From the NCBI GenBank assembly GCA_002347965.1, contig DDYN01000039.1, forward strand, positions 276-64,275: a stretch of DNA of 64,000 bases. The letters run 5' to 3'. A program made the position numbers and the translations under genes. Below the pieces are notes generated by a model. That model saw only the letters and a program-made list of their open reading frames with translations. It made no database searches and was not told the origin of the DNA. The first letter of the stretch is position 1. Every line of letters begins with the position of its first letter. Origin of the DNA: UBA2233 sp002347965 [NCBI: Nitrospirae bacterium UBA2233] (lineage in GTDB: Bacteria > UBA2233). Of the stretch, positions 46,729 to 56,157 are shown piece by piece.

Positions 46729-47847
46729 TTAGACGGGCTTGTAGGATAGGACGGTTCGAATGGAACGGCCTTGGTGCAGCATGTCGAACGCTTCGTTTAT
46801 CTTCTCGATGGGAAGCTCATGCGTTACGAGTTCATCCACAAGAATTTTGCCGGACATATACCAGTCGACAATCTTTGGGACATCCGTCCTCCCCCTTGCC
46901 CCCCCAAAGGCCGAGCCCTTCCATGTCCTCCCCGTCACAAGCATGAAAGGCCTGGTTGAAATTTCCTCGCCCGCACCGGCAACCCCGATAACGATGGATG
47001 CCCCCCATCCTTTGTGGCAGCAGCCGAGTGCTTGAGCCATAACCTTTACGTTTCCGATGCATTCAAAGCTGAAATCCGCCCCGCCCTTCGTAAGATGGAT
47101 CAGGTACTGGACGAGGTCTTTTCCCAAATCGGAGGGATTCACAAAGTCTGTCATGCCGAAGCGTTCGGCAATCTCCTTTTTGGCCGGGTTTATGTCCACG
47201 CCCACGATTTGCTCCGCCCCACAAAGCCTTGCCCCTTGAATAACGTTAAGGCCAATACAGCCAAGCCCGAAGACGACGACCCGGTCGCCGGGGCGAACCT
47301 TGGCCGTGAATACCGCAGCTCCTACGCCCGTAGTTACGCCACAGCCGATTAGGCAGATTTTATCGAAAGGGGCATCCTCGCGTACCTTTGCCACCGAGAT
47401 CTCGGGCAGGACGATGAAATTCGCGAACGTCGAGGTTCCCATGTAATGGTAGATTGGCTTGCCCGATAAGGAAAAACGCGAAGTTCCGTCGGGCATGAGG
47501 CCCTTGCCCTGCGTTTCTCTTATCGCTTGACAGAGGTTTGTCTTTTGAGAAAGGCAGTATTCGCACTCCCTGCACTCAGGCGTATACAAAGGAATCACAT
47601 GATCATCCCTTTTTACGCTCCTCACGCCTTTGCCTACCTCAACAACAACACCGGCGCCCTCATGGCCTAGAATGGAAGGAAACACCCCTTCGGGGTCCTT
47701 GCCGGAGAGCGTATAGGCGTCGGTATGGCATACGCCCGTTGCCTTGACCTCGATAAGCACCTCCCCTTCTTTGGGGCCTTCCAACTCCACCGTCTCGATT
47801 TGTAGGGGCTTGTTTGGCTCGTGGGCGACCGCAGCCTTTACGCGCAT
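46729..47847 (-). CDS. frmA: S-(hydroxymethyl)glutathione dehydrogenase / class III alcohol dehydrogenase
   Basis: NAD-dependent zinc enzyme that oxidises the formaldehyde-glutathione adduct. The 372-residue protein has the catalytic-zinc ligands in [12 protein letters not shown] and [13 protein letters not shown], the structural-zinc cysteines in [15 protein letters not shown] near 95, and the Rossmann motif [15 protein letters not shown] near 195. ATG 47847 has GGAGG seven bases upstream. No S-formylglutathione hydrolase is next to it. The glyoxalase II-like gene at 63.5 kb is another glutathione-type enzyme, distant in the window. Confidence 0.93.
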   Translation of the reverse strand: MRVKAAVAHEPNKPLQIETVELEGPKEGEVLIEVKATGVCHTDAYTLSGKDPEGVFPSILGHEGAGVVVEVGKGVRSVKRDDHVIPLYTPECRECEYCLSQKTNLCQAIRETQGKGLMPDGTSRFSLSGKPIYHYMGTSTFANFIVLPEISVAKVREDAPFDKICLIGCGVTTGVGAAVFTAKVRPGDRVVVFGLGCIGLNVIQGARLCGAEQIVGVDINPAKKEIAERFGMTDFVNPSDLGKDLVQYLIHLTKGGADFSFECIGNVKVMAQALGCCHKGWGASIVIGVAGAGEEISTRPFMLVTGRTWKGSAFGGARGRTDVPKIVDWYMSGKILVDELVTHELPIEKINEAFDMLHQGRSIRTVLSYKPV

Positions 47848-47860
47848 CGAGTAACCTCCG

Positions 47861-49045
47861 TTAAAAGAAGCTCGCAAGAACTTCGTTGGAGACAAGGTAT
47901 CCTTTGGGGGTGAACCTCAGCCGCTTTTTAGATAGTTCGAGCACTCCGGCACTCATAAAACGCTCGAGTACTCCGGCGTGCTCCTTAAGAATATCCCAAC
48001 CGTACAAGAAAAAAAAGGACTCAAGGTCTACTCCTTCCGTCTTGCGCATCCCCATCATGAACGCTTCTTTTCGGCGATCCTCCAGGCTCATTCGGATTGA
48101 TCCAGCCCTCGCGTTTCTTTTCGTACCCACTGCCCCAAGGTAAGCAATGGGACCCGTTACGTTCCAAAACCGCTCCTCGATGGTGTAAGAATGGGCGCTT
48201 GAGCCAAACCCGATGTAGGGCTCATCCGAGAAGTATTTTAGGTTGTGGCGGCTGGCATACCCAGGAAGGCAAAAGTTGGAGATTTCGTAGTGCACGTAGC
48301 CTTGGAGGCTTGCACGCTCGAGAAGCCTTTCGTACATTTTCGCCGTAACGCGCTCTTTGGGGAACAAGGCGGAGACCCGCTCTTTAGACCACGCCGCCCC
48401 TTCGTGGACATCCAGAATATAGGCCGAAAAATGCTCTGGCTTTAGGGCAAAAAGGACGTTTAGGGTCTCTTCCCATCGTTGCAAGGTTTGGTGAGGAAGC
48501 CCAAGAATGAGGTCTATGCCGATATTCCTAAAGCCAGCCTTCCGTAATAGAGCAAGCGCCTTGAGGGTATCCTTTGCGTTGTGCCTTCTACCCATGAAGC
48601 TCAGCTCATCGTCATGAAACGACTGCGCTCCAACGCTGACCCGGTTGATGCCTGCCCCGGCCCAAGCATCGGCCGCTGCGGGAGTGATCGTTTCCGGGTT
48701 GGCCTCGAGGGTTATTTCGCAGGCATCGACCGTGAAACGCTCCCTTATGGTCCTCAAGATTTTTCCAAGCTCAGGAGGGGCGAGGAGCGACGGTGTCCCT
48801 CCCCCGAAATACACCGTGTTGACCTTAACCCTTTTCGAGTTGCCTATTTCGACGCAGAGGCCTTCCACGTAGCGCGCTCGAACATCTTCTGGAAATGGCG
48901 CCGAATCAAAATCGCAATAGGCGCATTTTGAGAGGCAAAAGGGAATATGGATATAAAGGCCTGCGGGGGTTTCTCGCGGGCATCCCTGAATGTTTGGCAG
49001 CTTTCGTTTTTCCATAGTCACGATAGCACCGGTGCCGACAAACAC
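47861..49045 (-). CDS. hemW: HemW-like radical SAM protein (coproporphyrinogen oxidase-like)
   Basis: A 394-residue (or 384 from ATG 49015) radical SAM protein of the HemW/HemN family; HemW is a heme chaperone, not a proven oxidase. The cluster motif is [13 protein letters not shown] near 34, followed by [29 protein letters not shown] and [10 protein letters not shown], which are HemW hallmarks; the HemW C-terminal domain is present. Neither start has a good ribosome site. It opens the minus-strand run that leads to frmA and the purine genes. Confidence 0.87.
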   Translation of the reverse strand: MFVGTGAIVTMEKRKLPNIQGCPRETPAGLYIHIPFCLSKCAYCDFDSAPFPEDVRARYVEGLCVEIGNSKRVKVNTVYFGGGTPSLLAPPELGKILRTIRERFTVDACEITLEANPETITPAAADAWAGAGINRVSVGAQSFHDDELSFMGRRHNAKDTLKALALLRKAGFRNIGIDLILGLPHQTLQRWEETLNVLFALKPEHFSAYILDVHEGAAWSKERVSALFPKERVTAKMYERLLERASLQGYVHYEISNFCLPGYASRHNLKYFSDEPYIGFGSSAHSYTIEERFWNVTGPIAYLGAVGTKRNARAGSIRMSLEDRRKEAFMMGMRKTEGVDLESFFFLYGWDILKEHAGVLERFMSAGVLELSKKRLRFTPKGYLVSNEVLASFF

Positions 49046-49052
49046 CTAGGCT

Positions 49053-49081
49053 TTGAGCTTGGCCTTTTCTACGTACATGAT
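49053..49081 (+). promoter_or_regulatory. Candidate promoter for the DUF2889 gene
   Basis: TTGAGC (49053-49058) and CATGAT (49076-49081) are 17 bp apart in the divergent gap after hemW. Each hexamer matches four of six consensus positions. The DUF2889 start lies about 60 bp downstream. Confidence 0.3.
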
Positions 49082-49140
49082 AAAATCAAGGGTATGAAGC
49101 TTGAACGCCATACCGACACAAAGAGGAAAGAAAAGAGCAG

Positions 49141-49713
49141 ATGAGGGTTCAGAGTTCGTTCGATAGCCTGATAGACCTTGCCAGGCATCACAAGCAAACG
49201 TTTGGCCGTCAGGTGAACGCCGAAATCTACAGACCAACGGAAAACCAGATCCTTGCCGTTGTAAGGATGCACGACGACTACCATGACATGCGCCTTGCCA
49301 TGCTCATAGGCGCCAAATCGCTCACAATCGAGGGGATCGACGCCCGAATGGACCGTATTCCTTACCCTATCTGCGAACAAGCGATCGCCTCGCTTGAGTC
49401 TATCAAGGGATTGTACATCTTCAAGCGAGGCATTCTTAAAGAGATCAAAACGTTGATCCCGCGGGCCTACGGCTGTACCCATCTAGGCGAGCTTATCGAG
49501 GCGGGCCTACGTTCGCTGTTTGCGGAGATAGAGCCTTCCATGCTTCAAGAATACAAAGAACAAATCTCGTCCCTCTCCTTAGAGGAAAAGCGCCACCTGT
49601 TTATGCGGCACGAAACATTGCAGAATACCTGCGTAGCATTCAGCACCGACAACCAAGACCCAAACATAGCAAGCTCCGCAGGGAAGGCCTTAGAGGTATT
49701 GCTCAAGAAATAA
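49141..49713 (+). CDS. DUF2889-family protein
   Basis: A 190-residue soluble protein with no signal peptide. The pattern of an N-terminal beta-rich part with RMHDDYHDMRLAMLI and a later RAYGCTHLGELIEAGLRSL near 113-131 matches the DUF2889 group, whose function is unknown. A single Cys-x-His (GCTH) is the most conserved-looking spot, and could bind metal. It stands alone between divergent hemW and convergent ppx (8-bp gap). Family assignment is by pattern only. Confidence 0.65.
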   Translation: MRVQSSFDSLIDLARHHKQTFGRQVNAEIYRPTENQILAVVRMHDDYHDMRLAMLIGAKSLTIEGIDARMDRIPYPICEQAIASLESIKGLYIFKRGILKEIKTLIPRAYGCTHLGELIEAGLRSLFAEIEPSMLQEYKEQISSLSLEEKRHLFMRHETLQNTCVAFSTDNQDPNIASSAGKALEVLLKK

Positions 49714-49721
49714 TTAAGGGG

Positions 49722-50732
49722 TTACGACGAGTCTGAGGTAGAAACTCTAAGCTCCAAAAGAACCTCTTCCATTAACCCCTCGAGAAGCCCCGCGTCGGAC
49801 ACGACAATCCCGGGCTTTCGGAATGCCTTGACGGCCTCGATCACGAGCAGAGCGCCAGCGACAATCACGTCCTCCCTGCCAGGTTTGAGACCTCGGATCG
49901 CAAGACGATCTTTTGAGGGAAGCCTGATAAGCTGCTCAAAGACGGTCTCCAGCCTTTGCTCGGTCAGGATATAATTCTGGATCAACAGGGGGTTGTAATC
50001 CGCCAAGGCCATGTCGATCTGGGCGAGCGTAGTGAGCGTACCCGCCGTTCCGATGAGCTGTCCTTTTTTCTTCAAGCCTCCGGTACACCCCGAGGAATAG
50101 AGAATCGCTTGAAGGCGGTTTAGGTGCTCTTGAAGATACTCGCGGAGCCCTTGGATGTCTTGGGGCGTGGGAGGGTCAAAAATTAAGAAGCGCTCCCGCA
50201 ACAAAACACTTCCGAGCTCCAGACTTACCATAAACGTGGGCTTCAAGGGGGTTTCGGCGTAGATAAACTCCACGCTAAACCCGCCCACGTCGAGGATCAG
50301 GATCGGGTAGCTAATCGGGCTGCTCGTTGTCGATATGACCCCTTCGTACGTAAGAAGCGCCTCCTTCTTGGGGTCAATGATTTCAAGCGCAATGCTGGCT
50401 TCTTGCTTAGCGCGCTCGACAAAGTCCTGCCGGTTGACCGCACGCCTTAAAACACCCGTTCCCACGGCTTTATAATGGACTACCCCGAGCTCATCCATGA
50501 CGACCCGGAATTGCTTAAGGGCGTCGATGGAGCGTTCCATCGCTTCCTTGGTTAGCCCGAAAGAAGGGCTAAACCCGCCGGAAAGCCTCGTGATGACCTG
50601 CCGAGAAGCAAGCCTTTTGGGCCTGACGATACCTTCCAGCGGAACTTCGCACACCAAGATACGAAATGCGTTGGAGCCAACGTCCAGCGCGGCAACAATC
50701 TGCTTCGAAGACTCAGAAAGTTCTGTCTTCAC
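49722..50732 (-). CDS. Ppx/GppA family exopolyphosphatase/phosphatase
   Basis: A 336-residue actin-fold phosphatase acting on polyphosphate or pppGpp. Family landmarks: VAALDVGSNAFRILVCEV near 12, GVVHYKAVGTGVLRRAVNR, LILDVGGFSVEFIYAE near 155, and GTAGTLTTLAQIDMAL near 228. It is the short type without the C-terminal HD domain of long Ppx proteins. GTG 50732 with GGGAG five bases upstream is chosen over the longer reading. A promoter-like site lies at 50768-50796. Polyphosphate versus pppGpp specificity is not decidable here. Confidence 0.88.
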   Translation of the reverse strand: MKTELSESSKQIVAALDVGSNAFRILVCEVPLEGIVRPKRLASRQVITRLSGGFSPSFGLTKEAMERSIDALKQFRVVMDELGVVHYKAVGTGVLRRAVNRQDFVERAKQEASIALEIIDPKKEALLTYEGVISTTSSPISYPILILDVGGFSVEFIYAETPLKPTFMVSLELGSVLLRERFLIFDPPTPQDIQGLREYLQEHLNRLQAILYSSGCTGGLKKKGQLIGTAGTLTTLAQIDMALADYNPLLIQNYILTEQRLETVFEQLIRLPSKDRLAIRGLKPGREDVIVAGALLVIEAVKAFRKPGIVVSDAGLLEGLMEEVLLELRVSTSDSS

Positions 50733-50767
50733 CGTAGCTCCCTGAAGGCAATGCCCAAAACTCTTCC

Positions 50768-50796
50768 ATACTAGCAAGGCTTTGACGAGGAATCAA
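50768..50796 (-). promoter_or_regulatory. Candidate sigma-70 promoter for the Ppx/GppA gene
   Basis: Minus strand: TTGATT (50796-50791) and TAGTAT (50773-50768) with 17-bp spacing, about 36 bp before the GTG start. Each matches four of six consensus bases. Confidence 0.45.
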
Positions 50797-50825
50797 GGAA
50801 GCGGCCGTCGTATTGCCAGGCCCGC

Positions 50826-51947
50826 ATGCTTCGATTAGAATACCAATATTCAGTCGAGCCAACCAAAAAAAGAAAGCCGATAAATCTCGTGACTCCTCCA
50901 AGCGTCTCTGGCGCCACCTCCGCATGGAAGTGCAAACCTTCCGACCCAAAAAAGCCTGTCCCGTGTGTAGACATCATCGTCGAACGCGCTGGCGATGTGC
51001 TCTTGATCGAGCGCGCCAATCCCCCCTACGGATACGCCCTACCGGGCGGGTTCGTTGATTACGGGGAAAGCCTCGAGCAAGCGGCGGCCAGGGAGCTTGA
51101 AGAGGAAACGGGCCTTCAAGCCGTCTGGATGGAGCAGTTCAAGGCCTATTCAGACCCAAAACGAGACCCGAGGTTTCATACGCTCTCCGTCGTGTTCCTA
51201 GCACAAACCAAAGGAAACCCCAAAGCGCAAGATGACGCCAAGGCGCTCGGCTTCTATTCGCTTCATTCCCTGCCTACGCTGTGTTTCGACCACGGCCAGA
51301 TTCTGGGCGATTACATAGAGGCCAAAAACAGGGGTCTGCTCAAAGCATTCCAAGAGCGTCAGGTTACGAGGCTTTCCGAAATGCCGAACAGCGCCAGGGA
51401 ATACCTTATTTCCCTCGCAAAACAAGCAATTTCCCATGCATTACGCCATGGAACCTCGAAGCAGCCTGTAGCGATCGATCTTCCTGATGAAGCGCTCCTC
51501 TATGTACAGCCTTGCGGCGTATTCGTTAGCCTAGAGGTCGACGGAGTACTTCGTGGATGCATTGGATCCTTGGAAAACCCCTCAAAGCCGCTGTACGAGC
51601 TAGTCTGGTCTATGGCCATCCAAGCGGCCTTCTTCGACCCGCGTTTTCAGCCGCTGGATGCCAACGAGTTGCCCAAGCTCACCGTGGAGATTTCTGTCCT
51701 TACACCGCCTGTCTCGGTCAAAGACGTGACCTCTATCGAGATCGGCAAACACGGGCTTATCCTCGAAAACGGCCCCCAAAGAGGCCTGCTGCTCCCTCAG
51801 GTGGCGGCAGACCTCCACCTTGACCCGGTGGGCTTTCTGGAGGTAGTCTCTACTAAGGCAGGCCTCGAAAAAGACGCTTGGAAAGCCTTTGAGACCAAGG
51901 TCGCGACGTTCGAAGCCTACATTCTTAAAGAAGAGCAGAATTCGTAG
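50826..51947 (+). CDS. NUDIX hydrolase - AMMECR1 domain fusion protein
   Basis: A 373-residue protein in two parts. Residues about 45-180 form a NUDIX domain resembling ADP-ribose pyrophosphatases ([20 protein letters not shown], then [10 protein letters not shown]). Residues about 185-365 form an AMMECR1 domain ([20 protein letters not shown] near 230-249, read in pieces; [34 protein letters not shown]), a widely conserved family of unknown biochemical role. The link is one open frame with no stop, so the fusion is real in the sequence. ATG 50826 lacks a clear ribosome site; the first 45 residues may not be translated from there. It overlaps the aminotransferase gene by 31 nt at the 3' end. 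Confidence 0.88.
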   Translation: MLRLEYQYSVEPTKKRKPINLVTPPSVSGATSAWKCKPSDPKKPVPCVDIIVERAGDVLLIERANPPYGYALPGGFVDYGESLEQAAARELEEETGLQAVWMEQFKAYSDPKRDPRFHTLSVVFLAQTKGNPKAQDDAKALGFYSLHSLPTLCFDHGQILGDYIEAKNRGLLKAFQERQVTRLSEMPNSAREYLISLAKQAISHALRHGTSKQPVAIDLPDEALLYVQPCGVFVSLEVDGVLRGCIGSLENPSKPLYELVWSMAIQAAFFDPRFQPLDANELPKLTVEISVLTPPVSVKDVTSIEIGKHGLILENGPQRGLLLPQVAADLHLDPVGFLEVVSTKAGLEKDAWKAFETKVATFEAYILKEEQNS

Positions 51948-53122
51948 AGCCTATCCATCCCCTTTTGAATCTCCTCTTCGCCAGTCGCGTAGGAGAACCT
52001 AAGGAACCCTGGCATACCAAACGCCTCGCCGGGGACGGCGGCTAGCTTGGCCTCTTCCAAAAGCGCCTCGGCAAGCACCGCGGAAGTCTCAAGGCTTACG
52101 CCCTTAGGAGTCTTTCTTCCGAGCAAGAACCGCATGTCCGGGAAAAGGTAGAATGCCCCGGCCGGCTTAAAGCAGCGAACACCCTCGATCCGCTTCATCC
52201 CGGCAAGCATCAAGTCGCGTCTATCGTGGAATTTGCGGACCATGGGCGAAACGACGTCCTCCTTGAGCGTCAGCGCCTTCAAGGCGGCCTTCTGGGCGAT
52301 CGAGGTTGGGTTTGATGTCGATTGGTCTTGAATCATGTTCATCGCCTTGATCACCTTGGGGTCGCCCATGATGTAGCCTATGCGGAACCCTGTCATTGCA
52401 AACGTTTTCGAGACGCCGTCCACGACAAACGTGCGCTCGTATAGCTCTAGTCCCAGCGAAGCGATGCTTTCTTGCCGAAACCCGTCGTAGACGATCTCTG
52501 CGTAAATTTCGTCGGAAACGACAAGGAGGTTTTTCTCGACCACCACCCCCGCGATCGCTTCGAGCTGACGCCTGGATAGTGCGACGCCCGAAGGGTTCGA
52601 CGGGGAGTTGAGCACGATTGCCCTCGTTTTTGGGCTGCACGCTTCTTTGAGGGCCTCCGGATCGGGCACAAACCCGCTGGCGATGTCGGTCGGTACGATG
52701 ACAGGAACGCCGCCGGCAATCGCAACCTGGTCTTTGTACGTAACCCAGTATGGTGCCGGGATCAAGACCTCGTCGCCCTCTTCGAGTAGCGCCTGAAACA
52801 GGTTATAGAGGGCGTGCTTGGCGCCGCAACACACCAGGGCCTGACTTGGGCTGTATTTAAGCCCTCTTTTCTCCATGATCCAGTTGCAAACGGCCTCCTT
52901 GAGTTCTGGAATTCCGCCAGTGGCCGTATACTTCGTGAAGCCTTCCCGAAGCGCCTGAATGCATGCCTCCTTAATGGGCTCTGGCGTGTCGAAATCCGGC
53001 TCGCCCGCGGCAAACCCGACTATATCCTCTCCCTTGGCCTTGAGCGCCTTGACCTTGGCAGTCAAGGCGAGCGTAGGGGATGGGGCGATCTTCGACAAGC
53101 GCTTGCTAAGAGAAATCTCCAT
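51917..53122 (-). CDS. aspC: Aspartate aminotransferase (class I, subgroup Ib-like)
   Basis: PLP transaminase, probably aspartate/2-oxoglutarate, possibly also aromatic or prephenate substrates. The 401 residues start [18 protein letters not shown], with [36 protein letters not shown] and the PLP-lysine site [14 protein letters not shown] near 236. ATG 53122 has AAGGAGG six bases upstream, so the longer open frame is discarded. Its end overlaps the NUDIX-AMMECR1 gene on the other strand. Substrate cannot be separated from close relatives. Confidence 0.9.
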   Translation of the reverse strand: MEISLSKRLSKIAPSPTLALTAKVKALKAKGEDIVGFAAGEPDFDTPEPIKEACIQALREGFTKYTATGGIPELKEAVCNWIMEKRGLKYSPSQALVCCGAKHALYNLFQALLEEGDEVLIPAPYWVTYKDQVAIAGGVPVIVPTDIASGFVPDPEALKEACSPKTRAIVLNSPSNPSGVALSRRQLEAIAGVVVEKNLLVVSDEIYAEIVYDGFRQESIASLGLELYERTFVVDGVSKTFAMTGFRIGYIMGDPKVIKAMNMIQDQSTSNPTSIAQKAALKALTLKEDVVSPMVRKFHDRRDLMLAGMKRIEGVRCFKPAGAFYLFPDMRFLLGRKTPKGVSLETSAVLAEALLEEAKLAAVPGEAFGMPGFLRFSYATGEEEIQKGMDRLYEFCSSLRM

Positions 53123-53136
53123 GGCATACCTCCTTG

Positions 53137-53658
53137 TTACGATGTTTTCTGACGCTCCTTGCGAAACCTCTCTTTCAGCTTCTCTAGCACATAAGGAGGG
53201 ACAAGCTCTTCGACGCACCCGCCAAAACGCGCAATCTCTTTGACGCGGGTAGAAGAAATGTAAAGGTTCGCTTCTCCGGTGAACATGAATACGTACTCGA
53301 GCGAGGGGTTCAGCTTTCGGTTCATCATGGCCATTTCGAGCTCGTGTTCAAAATCAGAAATGACCCGTAAACCTCGAATGATCACCTTCACGCCATACCT
53401 TTGGGCATAATCGACAAGAAGGCCGTTGAACGAGTCCGTTTCGACGTTATTCAAGCAGGCATCTTTGATGCTTCGACCTATATGATCGAGCCTTTCTGCC
53501 ACGCTAAACAGGTAGCGCTTTTCAGGGTTGCATGCTACGGATACTATCACCTTCTCGAAGATTTTTGCCGCTCGAACGAGCAAGTCAAGATGCCCGTTTG
53601 TGAACGGGTCGAAAGAGCCTGGGTACAGGGCCACCCTACTCATGGCCGGCGCAGACAT
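53137..53658 (-). CDS. coaD: Phosphopantetheine adenylyltransferase
   Basis: Penultimate step of coenzyme A synthesis: 4'-phosphopantetheine plus ATP to dephospho-CoA. The 173 residues include ALYPGSFDPFTNGHLDLL near 9 (nucleotidyl-transferase TxGH motif), IIRGLRVISDFEHELEMAMMN near 90, cut here, and the end motif FTGEANLYISSTRVKEIARFGG. ATG 53658 has GGGAGG six bases upstream and lies 23 nt inside the end of rsmD. Confidence 0.95.
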   Translation of the reverse strand: MSAPAMSRVALYPGSFDPFTNGHLDLLVRAAKIFEKVIVSVACNPEKRYLFSVAERLDHIGRSIKDACLNNVETDSFNGLLVDYAQRYGVKVIIRGLRVISDFEHELEMAMMNRKLNPSLEYVFMFTGEANLYISSTRVKEIARFGGCVEELVPPYVLEKLKERFRKERQKTS

Positions 53659-54223
53659 CGCTTCCCTCCCGCTGTTCGAGGAATAAGAGCCTCGATTCTC
53701 CATAGCTTTTATCTTTGGCCAACCAAACTTGGTCTTGAAAGGCATCAACGAGCTTCTTCGGCCAATCCTCTTTTTTATGGAAGCGTACAATCAACAGCCT
53801 CCAAAGTCCAGGGGCCTCCAGAAGAGCCTCCATGATCCTAGGCCCCGCCTCCGAGAAAAAAGGAGGGTCCAGGAAAACAATATCTACGCCCCTTAGCCTG
53901 CCTAAACACTGGATGCCCTTTTGGGCATCCATGGGCCATACCTCCGCAAAGCCCGTAAGCCCCAGGCTCTCTAGGTTCTTCGTGATGAGATCGGCCATTT
54001 TCTTGGATTTTTCCAAGAAGACCACGAAAACCGCCCCCCTGCTTAACGCCTCGAGGCCAAACGTGCCCGTCCCTGCGCAAACATCGGCCACCTTAGCACC
54101 TTCGACCCTAGCCCCTAAGATCGAGAACACAGCCTCCCTGATAACGGCCATAAGGGGCCTGGCCTCATCTCCTTTAGGGCCGGAGAACCGCCGTGTTCGA
54201 AGCCGCCCACCTTGGATTCGCAC
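53636..54223 (-). CDS. rsmD: 16S rRNA (guanine-966 N2)-methyltransferase-like RsmD
   Basis: Methylates G966 of 16S rRNA in the RsmD family. Start GTG 54223 (GAGGGG six bases upstream) gives 195 residues, the usual size. Motifs: VRIQGGRLRTRRF at the N-terminus, REAVFSILG, VADVCAGTGTFGLEALSRGA near 48 (SAM site), and VFLDPPFF near 118 (catalytic DPPF). rsmD directly before coaD is a conserved pairing. Confidence 0.92.
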   Translation of the reverse strand: MRIQGGRLRTRRFSGPKGDEARPLMAVIREAVFSILGARVEGAKVADVCAGTGTFGLEALSRGAVFVVFLEKSKKMADLITKNLESLGLTGFAEVWPMDAQKGIQCLGRLRGVDIVFLDPPFFSEAGPRIMEALLEAPGLWRLLIVRFHKKEDWPKKLVDAFQDQVWLAKDKSYGESRLLFLEQREGSDVCAGHE

Positions 54224-54344
54224 GGTTTTCCCCTCGATAGCGGTTTTATCCTGGATACGTTCGACAACTACCAAAAAAATCATAGCATACAACGGCTTGC
54301 CCTCGACAAACGCCTATTTAGCGGGGTTTTTTATGCTTGAACCT

Positions 54345-54374
54345 TGACGTGCCCCGATTAGCTGTACCATACTG
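54345..54374 (+). promoter_or_regulatory. Candidate promoter for the porin gene
   Basis: TTGACG (54345-54350) and CATACT (54369-54374) with 18-bp spacing, in the 217-bp gap between rsmD and the porin, about 70 bp before its TTG start. TTGACG matches five of six, CATACT four of six. Confidence 0.38.
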
Positions 54375-54440
54375 CCTCGAAATACCTTTTCTCGTTTTCT
54401 TCGGCTTCAGGGTGGATACAGCAAGAAAGGGGGGAATACC

Positions 54441-55814
54441 TTGCGGAATGTTTTGTCTAAAAAGACGGGCTGTTTTTTCTTCACGCTCTTCATCGCCTTT
54501 GGCGTCCTTTCCGGGCGGGTGGATGCCGCATCCGTCACTCAAGACCTTCTCGACAACCTCGTAGAAAAGGGGATCCTGACCGAGCAGGAGCACCAAGAGT
54601 TCTCCCTGCGAGCAAAGAAGGAGGAAGAGCGCCAATCTAACTCGCTCCAGGCAGGCTGGGACACGCGTCCCTACATCCGAACCAAGGACGAAGCCTTCGA
54701 GATCAAGTTTGGAAGCCGGATCCAAGAAGACTTCAGGATTTACGAAAAGAACGACAGAGACAAAGATTCCGGCTTTCAGCTAAGGAGGGCCTACCTAGAG
54801 TTTGAAGGCAAACTACTTAAAGACTGGCTGTTCAATTTTGTTGCAGACTTTGGCAGCAACGACTCTCGCGTGCTTTACGCCCACATGGATTACGTGGCCT
54901 TTCCTTGGCTTAGCGTCCGCATCGGCCAAGACAAAGAGCCGTTCGGGATGGAAGAGCTCACTTCCGACAAATGGCTAGACTTGATCGAGCGATCCATGAT
55001 CACGCGCGCAACGACGCCGGAGTACAACTACGGGATCATGCTATACGGAAAAGTGCTAGATGAACTGCTTGGCTACAAAGTCGGCTACTACAACAGCTCG
55101 AATGCAGGAGTCTCCGGCTCTGTGGGCGGCCAGGACGTGGCGGGCAGGCTAGAAGTCTCGCCCTTAAAGCGGCTCGAAACTCCAATAAAGAACCTGAAGG
55201 TCGGGTTTAACTTCACGGCGGGCGATCAGGATTTCCACAAAATGAAGTCTGTCCGCGATCCTTCGCTTAGGGATATAATGCCCCGGATCGAGGGCAATGG
55301 GTCCCGCTACCGATTTGGCGGCGATGTCATCTGGACAAAAGGGCCAGGGTCTCTCAAGGGCGAGTACATACAAACAAAAACAGAAAGACCCAACAATCTC
55401 TCCGACATCGGCGTCAGCGGGTTTTACGTCGGGGGTACCTACATCTTGACTGGAGAGAAAAAACAGCACAGCAAGGGCGTAAAACCCAAGAAGAACTTTG
55501 ACCCCAGAAACGGCGGCTGGGGGGCCTTTGAGCTGGCCGCGCGCTACGGGCAATTGTATGTAGACGACGTAGGCGGAAAGGGTCTGGCAATCGCACCGGG
55601 AGAGGGGTTCGACATGGCCGACAATATCGTCGGGAACCAGGTAGATGCGATCGAAGTAGGGGTTAACTGGTATTTAAACCCCTTCATGAAGTTCTCCATG
55701 GCCTACAGCCATGCAATGTACGACAAAACGGGCCCAGGGCTTTCCCCGCATGTCGGCGGGTCTTTCGAGAACAATTACGACTTCGTCCTGGGTAGATTCC
55801 AGCTGGCCTTCTAA
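54441..55814 (+). CDS. OprP/OprO-like phosphate-selective porin
   Basis: A 457-residue outer-membrane barrel of the phosphate/pyrophosphate porin group. A Sec signal (CFFFTLFIAFGVLSGRVDA) is followed by a short coiled segment (VEKGILTEQEHQEFSLRAKKEEE) and then the porin part: FEIKFGSRIQEDFRIYE, LRRAYLEFEGKL, WLFNFVADFG, WLSVRIGQDKEPFGMEEL, all typical of Porin_O_P. The chain ends in Phe (FQLAF), as barrels do. The start is TTG 54441 with AAGGGGGG upstream. It likely delivers phosphate to the pst system at 19-23 kb. A stem-loop and a terminator follow. Confidence 0.87.
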   Translation: MRNVLSKKTGCFFFTLFIAFGVLSGRVDAASVTQDLLDNLVEKGILTEQEHQEFSLRAKKEEERQSNSLQAGWDTRPYIRTKDEAFEIKFGSRIQEDFRIYEKNDRDKDSGFQLRRAYLEFEGKLLKDWLFNFVADFGSNDSRVLYAHMDYVAFPWLSVRIGQDKEPFGMEELTSDKWLDLIERSMITRATTPEYNYGIMLYGKVLDELLGYKVGYYNSSNAGVSGSVGGQDVAGRLEVSPLKRLETPIKNLKVGFNFTAGDQDFHKMKSVRDPSLRDIMPRIEGNGSRYRFGGDVIWTKGPGSLKGEYIQTKTERPNNLSDIGVSGFYVGGTYILTGEKKQHSKGVKPKKNFDPRNGGWGAFELAARYGQLYVDDVGGKGLAIAPGEGFDMADNIVGNQVDAIEVGVNWYLNPFMKFSMAYSHAMYDKTGPGLSPHVGGSFENNYDFVLGRFQLAF

Positions 55815-55826
55815 GCTGCCTCTAAG

Positions 55827-55872
55827 GGGCAAAAGGGCGTACGAGAGCGACGACCCGCACTCCCTTTTGCCC
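55827..55872 (+). other. 11-bp perfect inverted repeat after the porin gene
   Basis: GGGCAAAAGGG at 55827-55837 and its exact complement CCCTTTTGCCC at 55862-55872, loop 24 nt, beginning 12 nt after the porin stop. No T-run follows, so it is not a plain rho-independent terminator; it may stabilise the 3' end of the mRNA or be a protein-binding site. Confidence 0.6.
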
Positions 55873-55943
55873 ATCCTAACCCTACCCCGAAACGGCCTTC
55901 ACGCCTTTATTCGCCAGCTTAAAAAGGCTATAAAATGTTTTTC

Positions 55944-55972
55944 TTGATTCCGATTCAATACTTTGCTAGGAT
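55944..55972 (+). promoter_or_regulatory. Promoter-like site upstream of a terminator
   Basis: TTGATT (55944-55949) and TAGGAT (55967-55972) with exact 17-bp spacing. It would start a transcript about 30 bp before the terminator at 56005. Four of six matches each; may be chance. Confidence 0.28.
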
Positions 55973-56004
55973 GCACCATAAGGCTTTCTAAAAACCCACG
56001 GAAA

Positions 56005-56037
56005 AGCCATTTTTCCTGAAAAATGGTTGTTTTTTTA
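56005..56037 (+). terminator. Rho-independent terminator
   Basis: AGCCATTTTT (56005-56014) pairs with AAAAATGGTT (56019-56028) around loop CCTG, followed by a run of T at about 56030-56036. It ends the porin transcript and separates it from the ketosynthase operon. Confidence 0.7.
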
Positions 56038-56039
56038 TG

Positions 56040-56069
56040 TTGAAACTGAATTGAGCTTCAGAGTATTAT
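56040..56069 (+). promoter_or_regulatory. Probable sigma-70 promoter of the ketosynthase-DUF35/thiolase operon
   Basis: TTGAAA (56040-56045) and TATTAT (56064-56069), 18-bp spacing, each matching five of six consensus bases, directly after the porin terminator. Predicted start near 56076 gives a leader of about 105 nt before ATG 56182. Confidence 0.55.
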
Positions 56070-56137
56070 GAGTTTCTATGGGCATCGCACGGATGGTTCG
56101 CGGTAGTACATTAAAGAGCTTTTTCATCACTAACCCG

Positions 56138-56157
56138 CCCCCTTGTTGGCAAGGGGG
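56138..56157 (+). other. GC-rich hairpin in the leader of the ketosynthase-DUF35 gene
   Basis: CCCCCTTG (56138-56145) pairs with CAAGGGGG (56150-56157) around a TTGG loop. It stands 13-25 nt before the ribosome site GGAGGAGG. No T-run follows, so an RNA stabiliser, a translational control element, or a chance hairpin are all possible. Confidence 0.5.
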
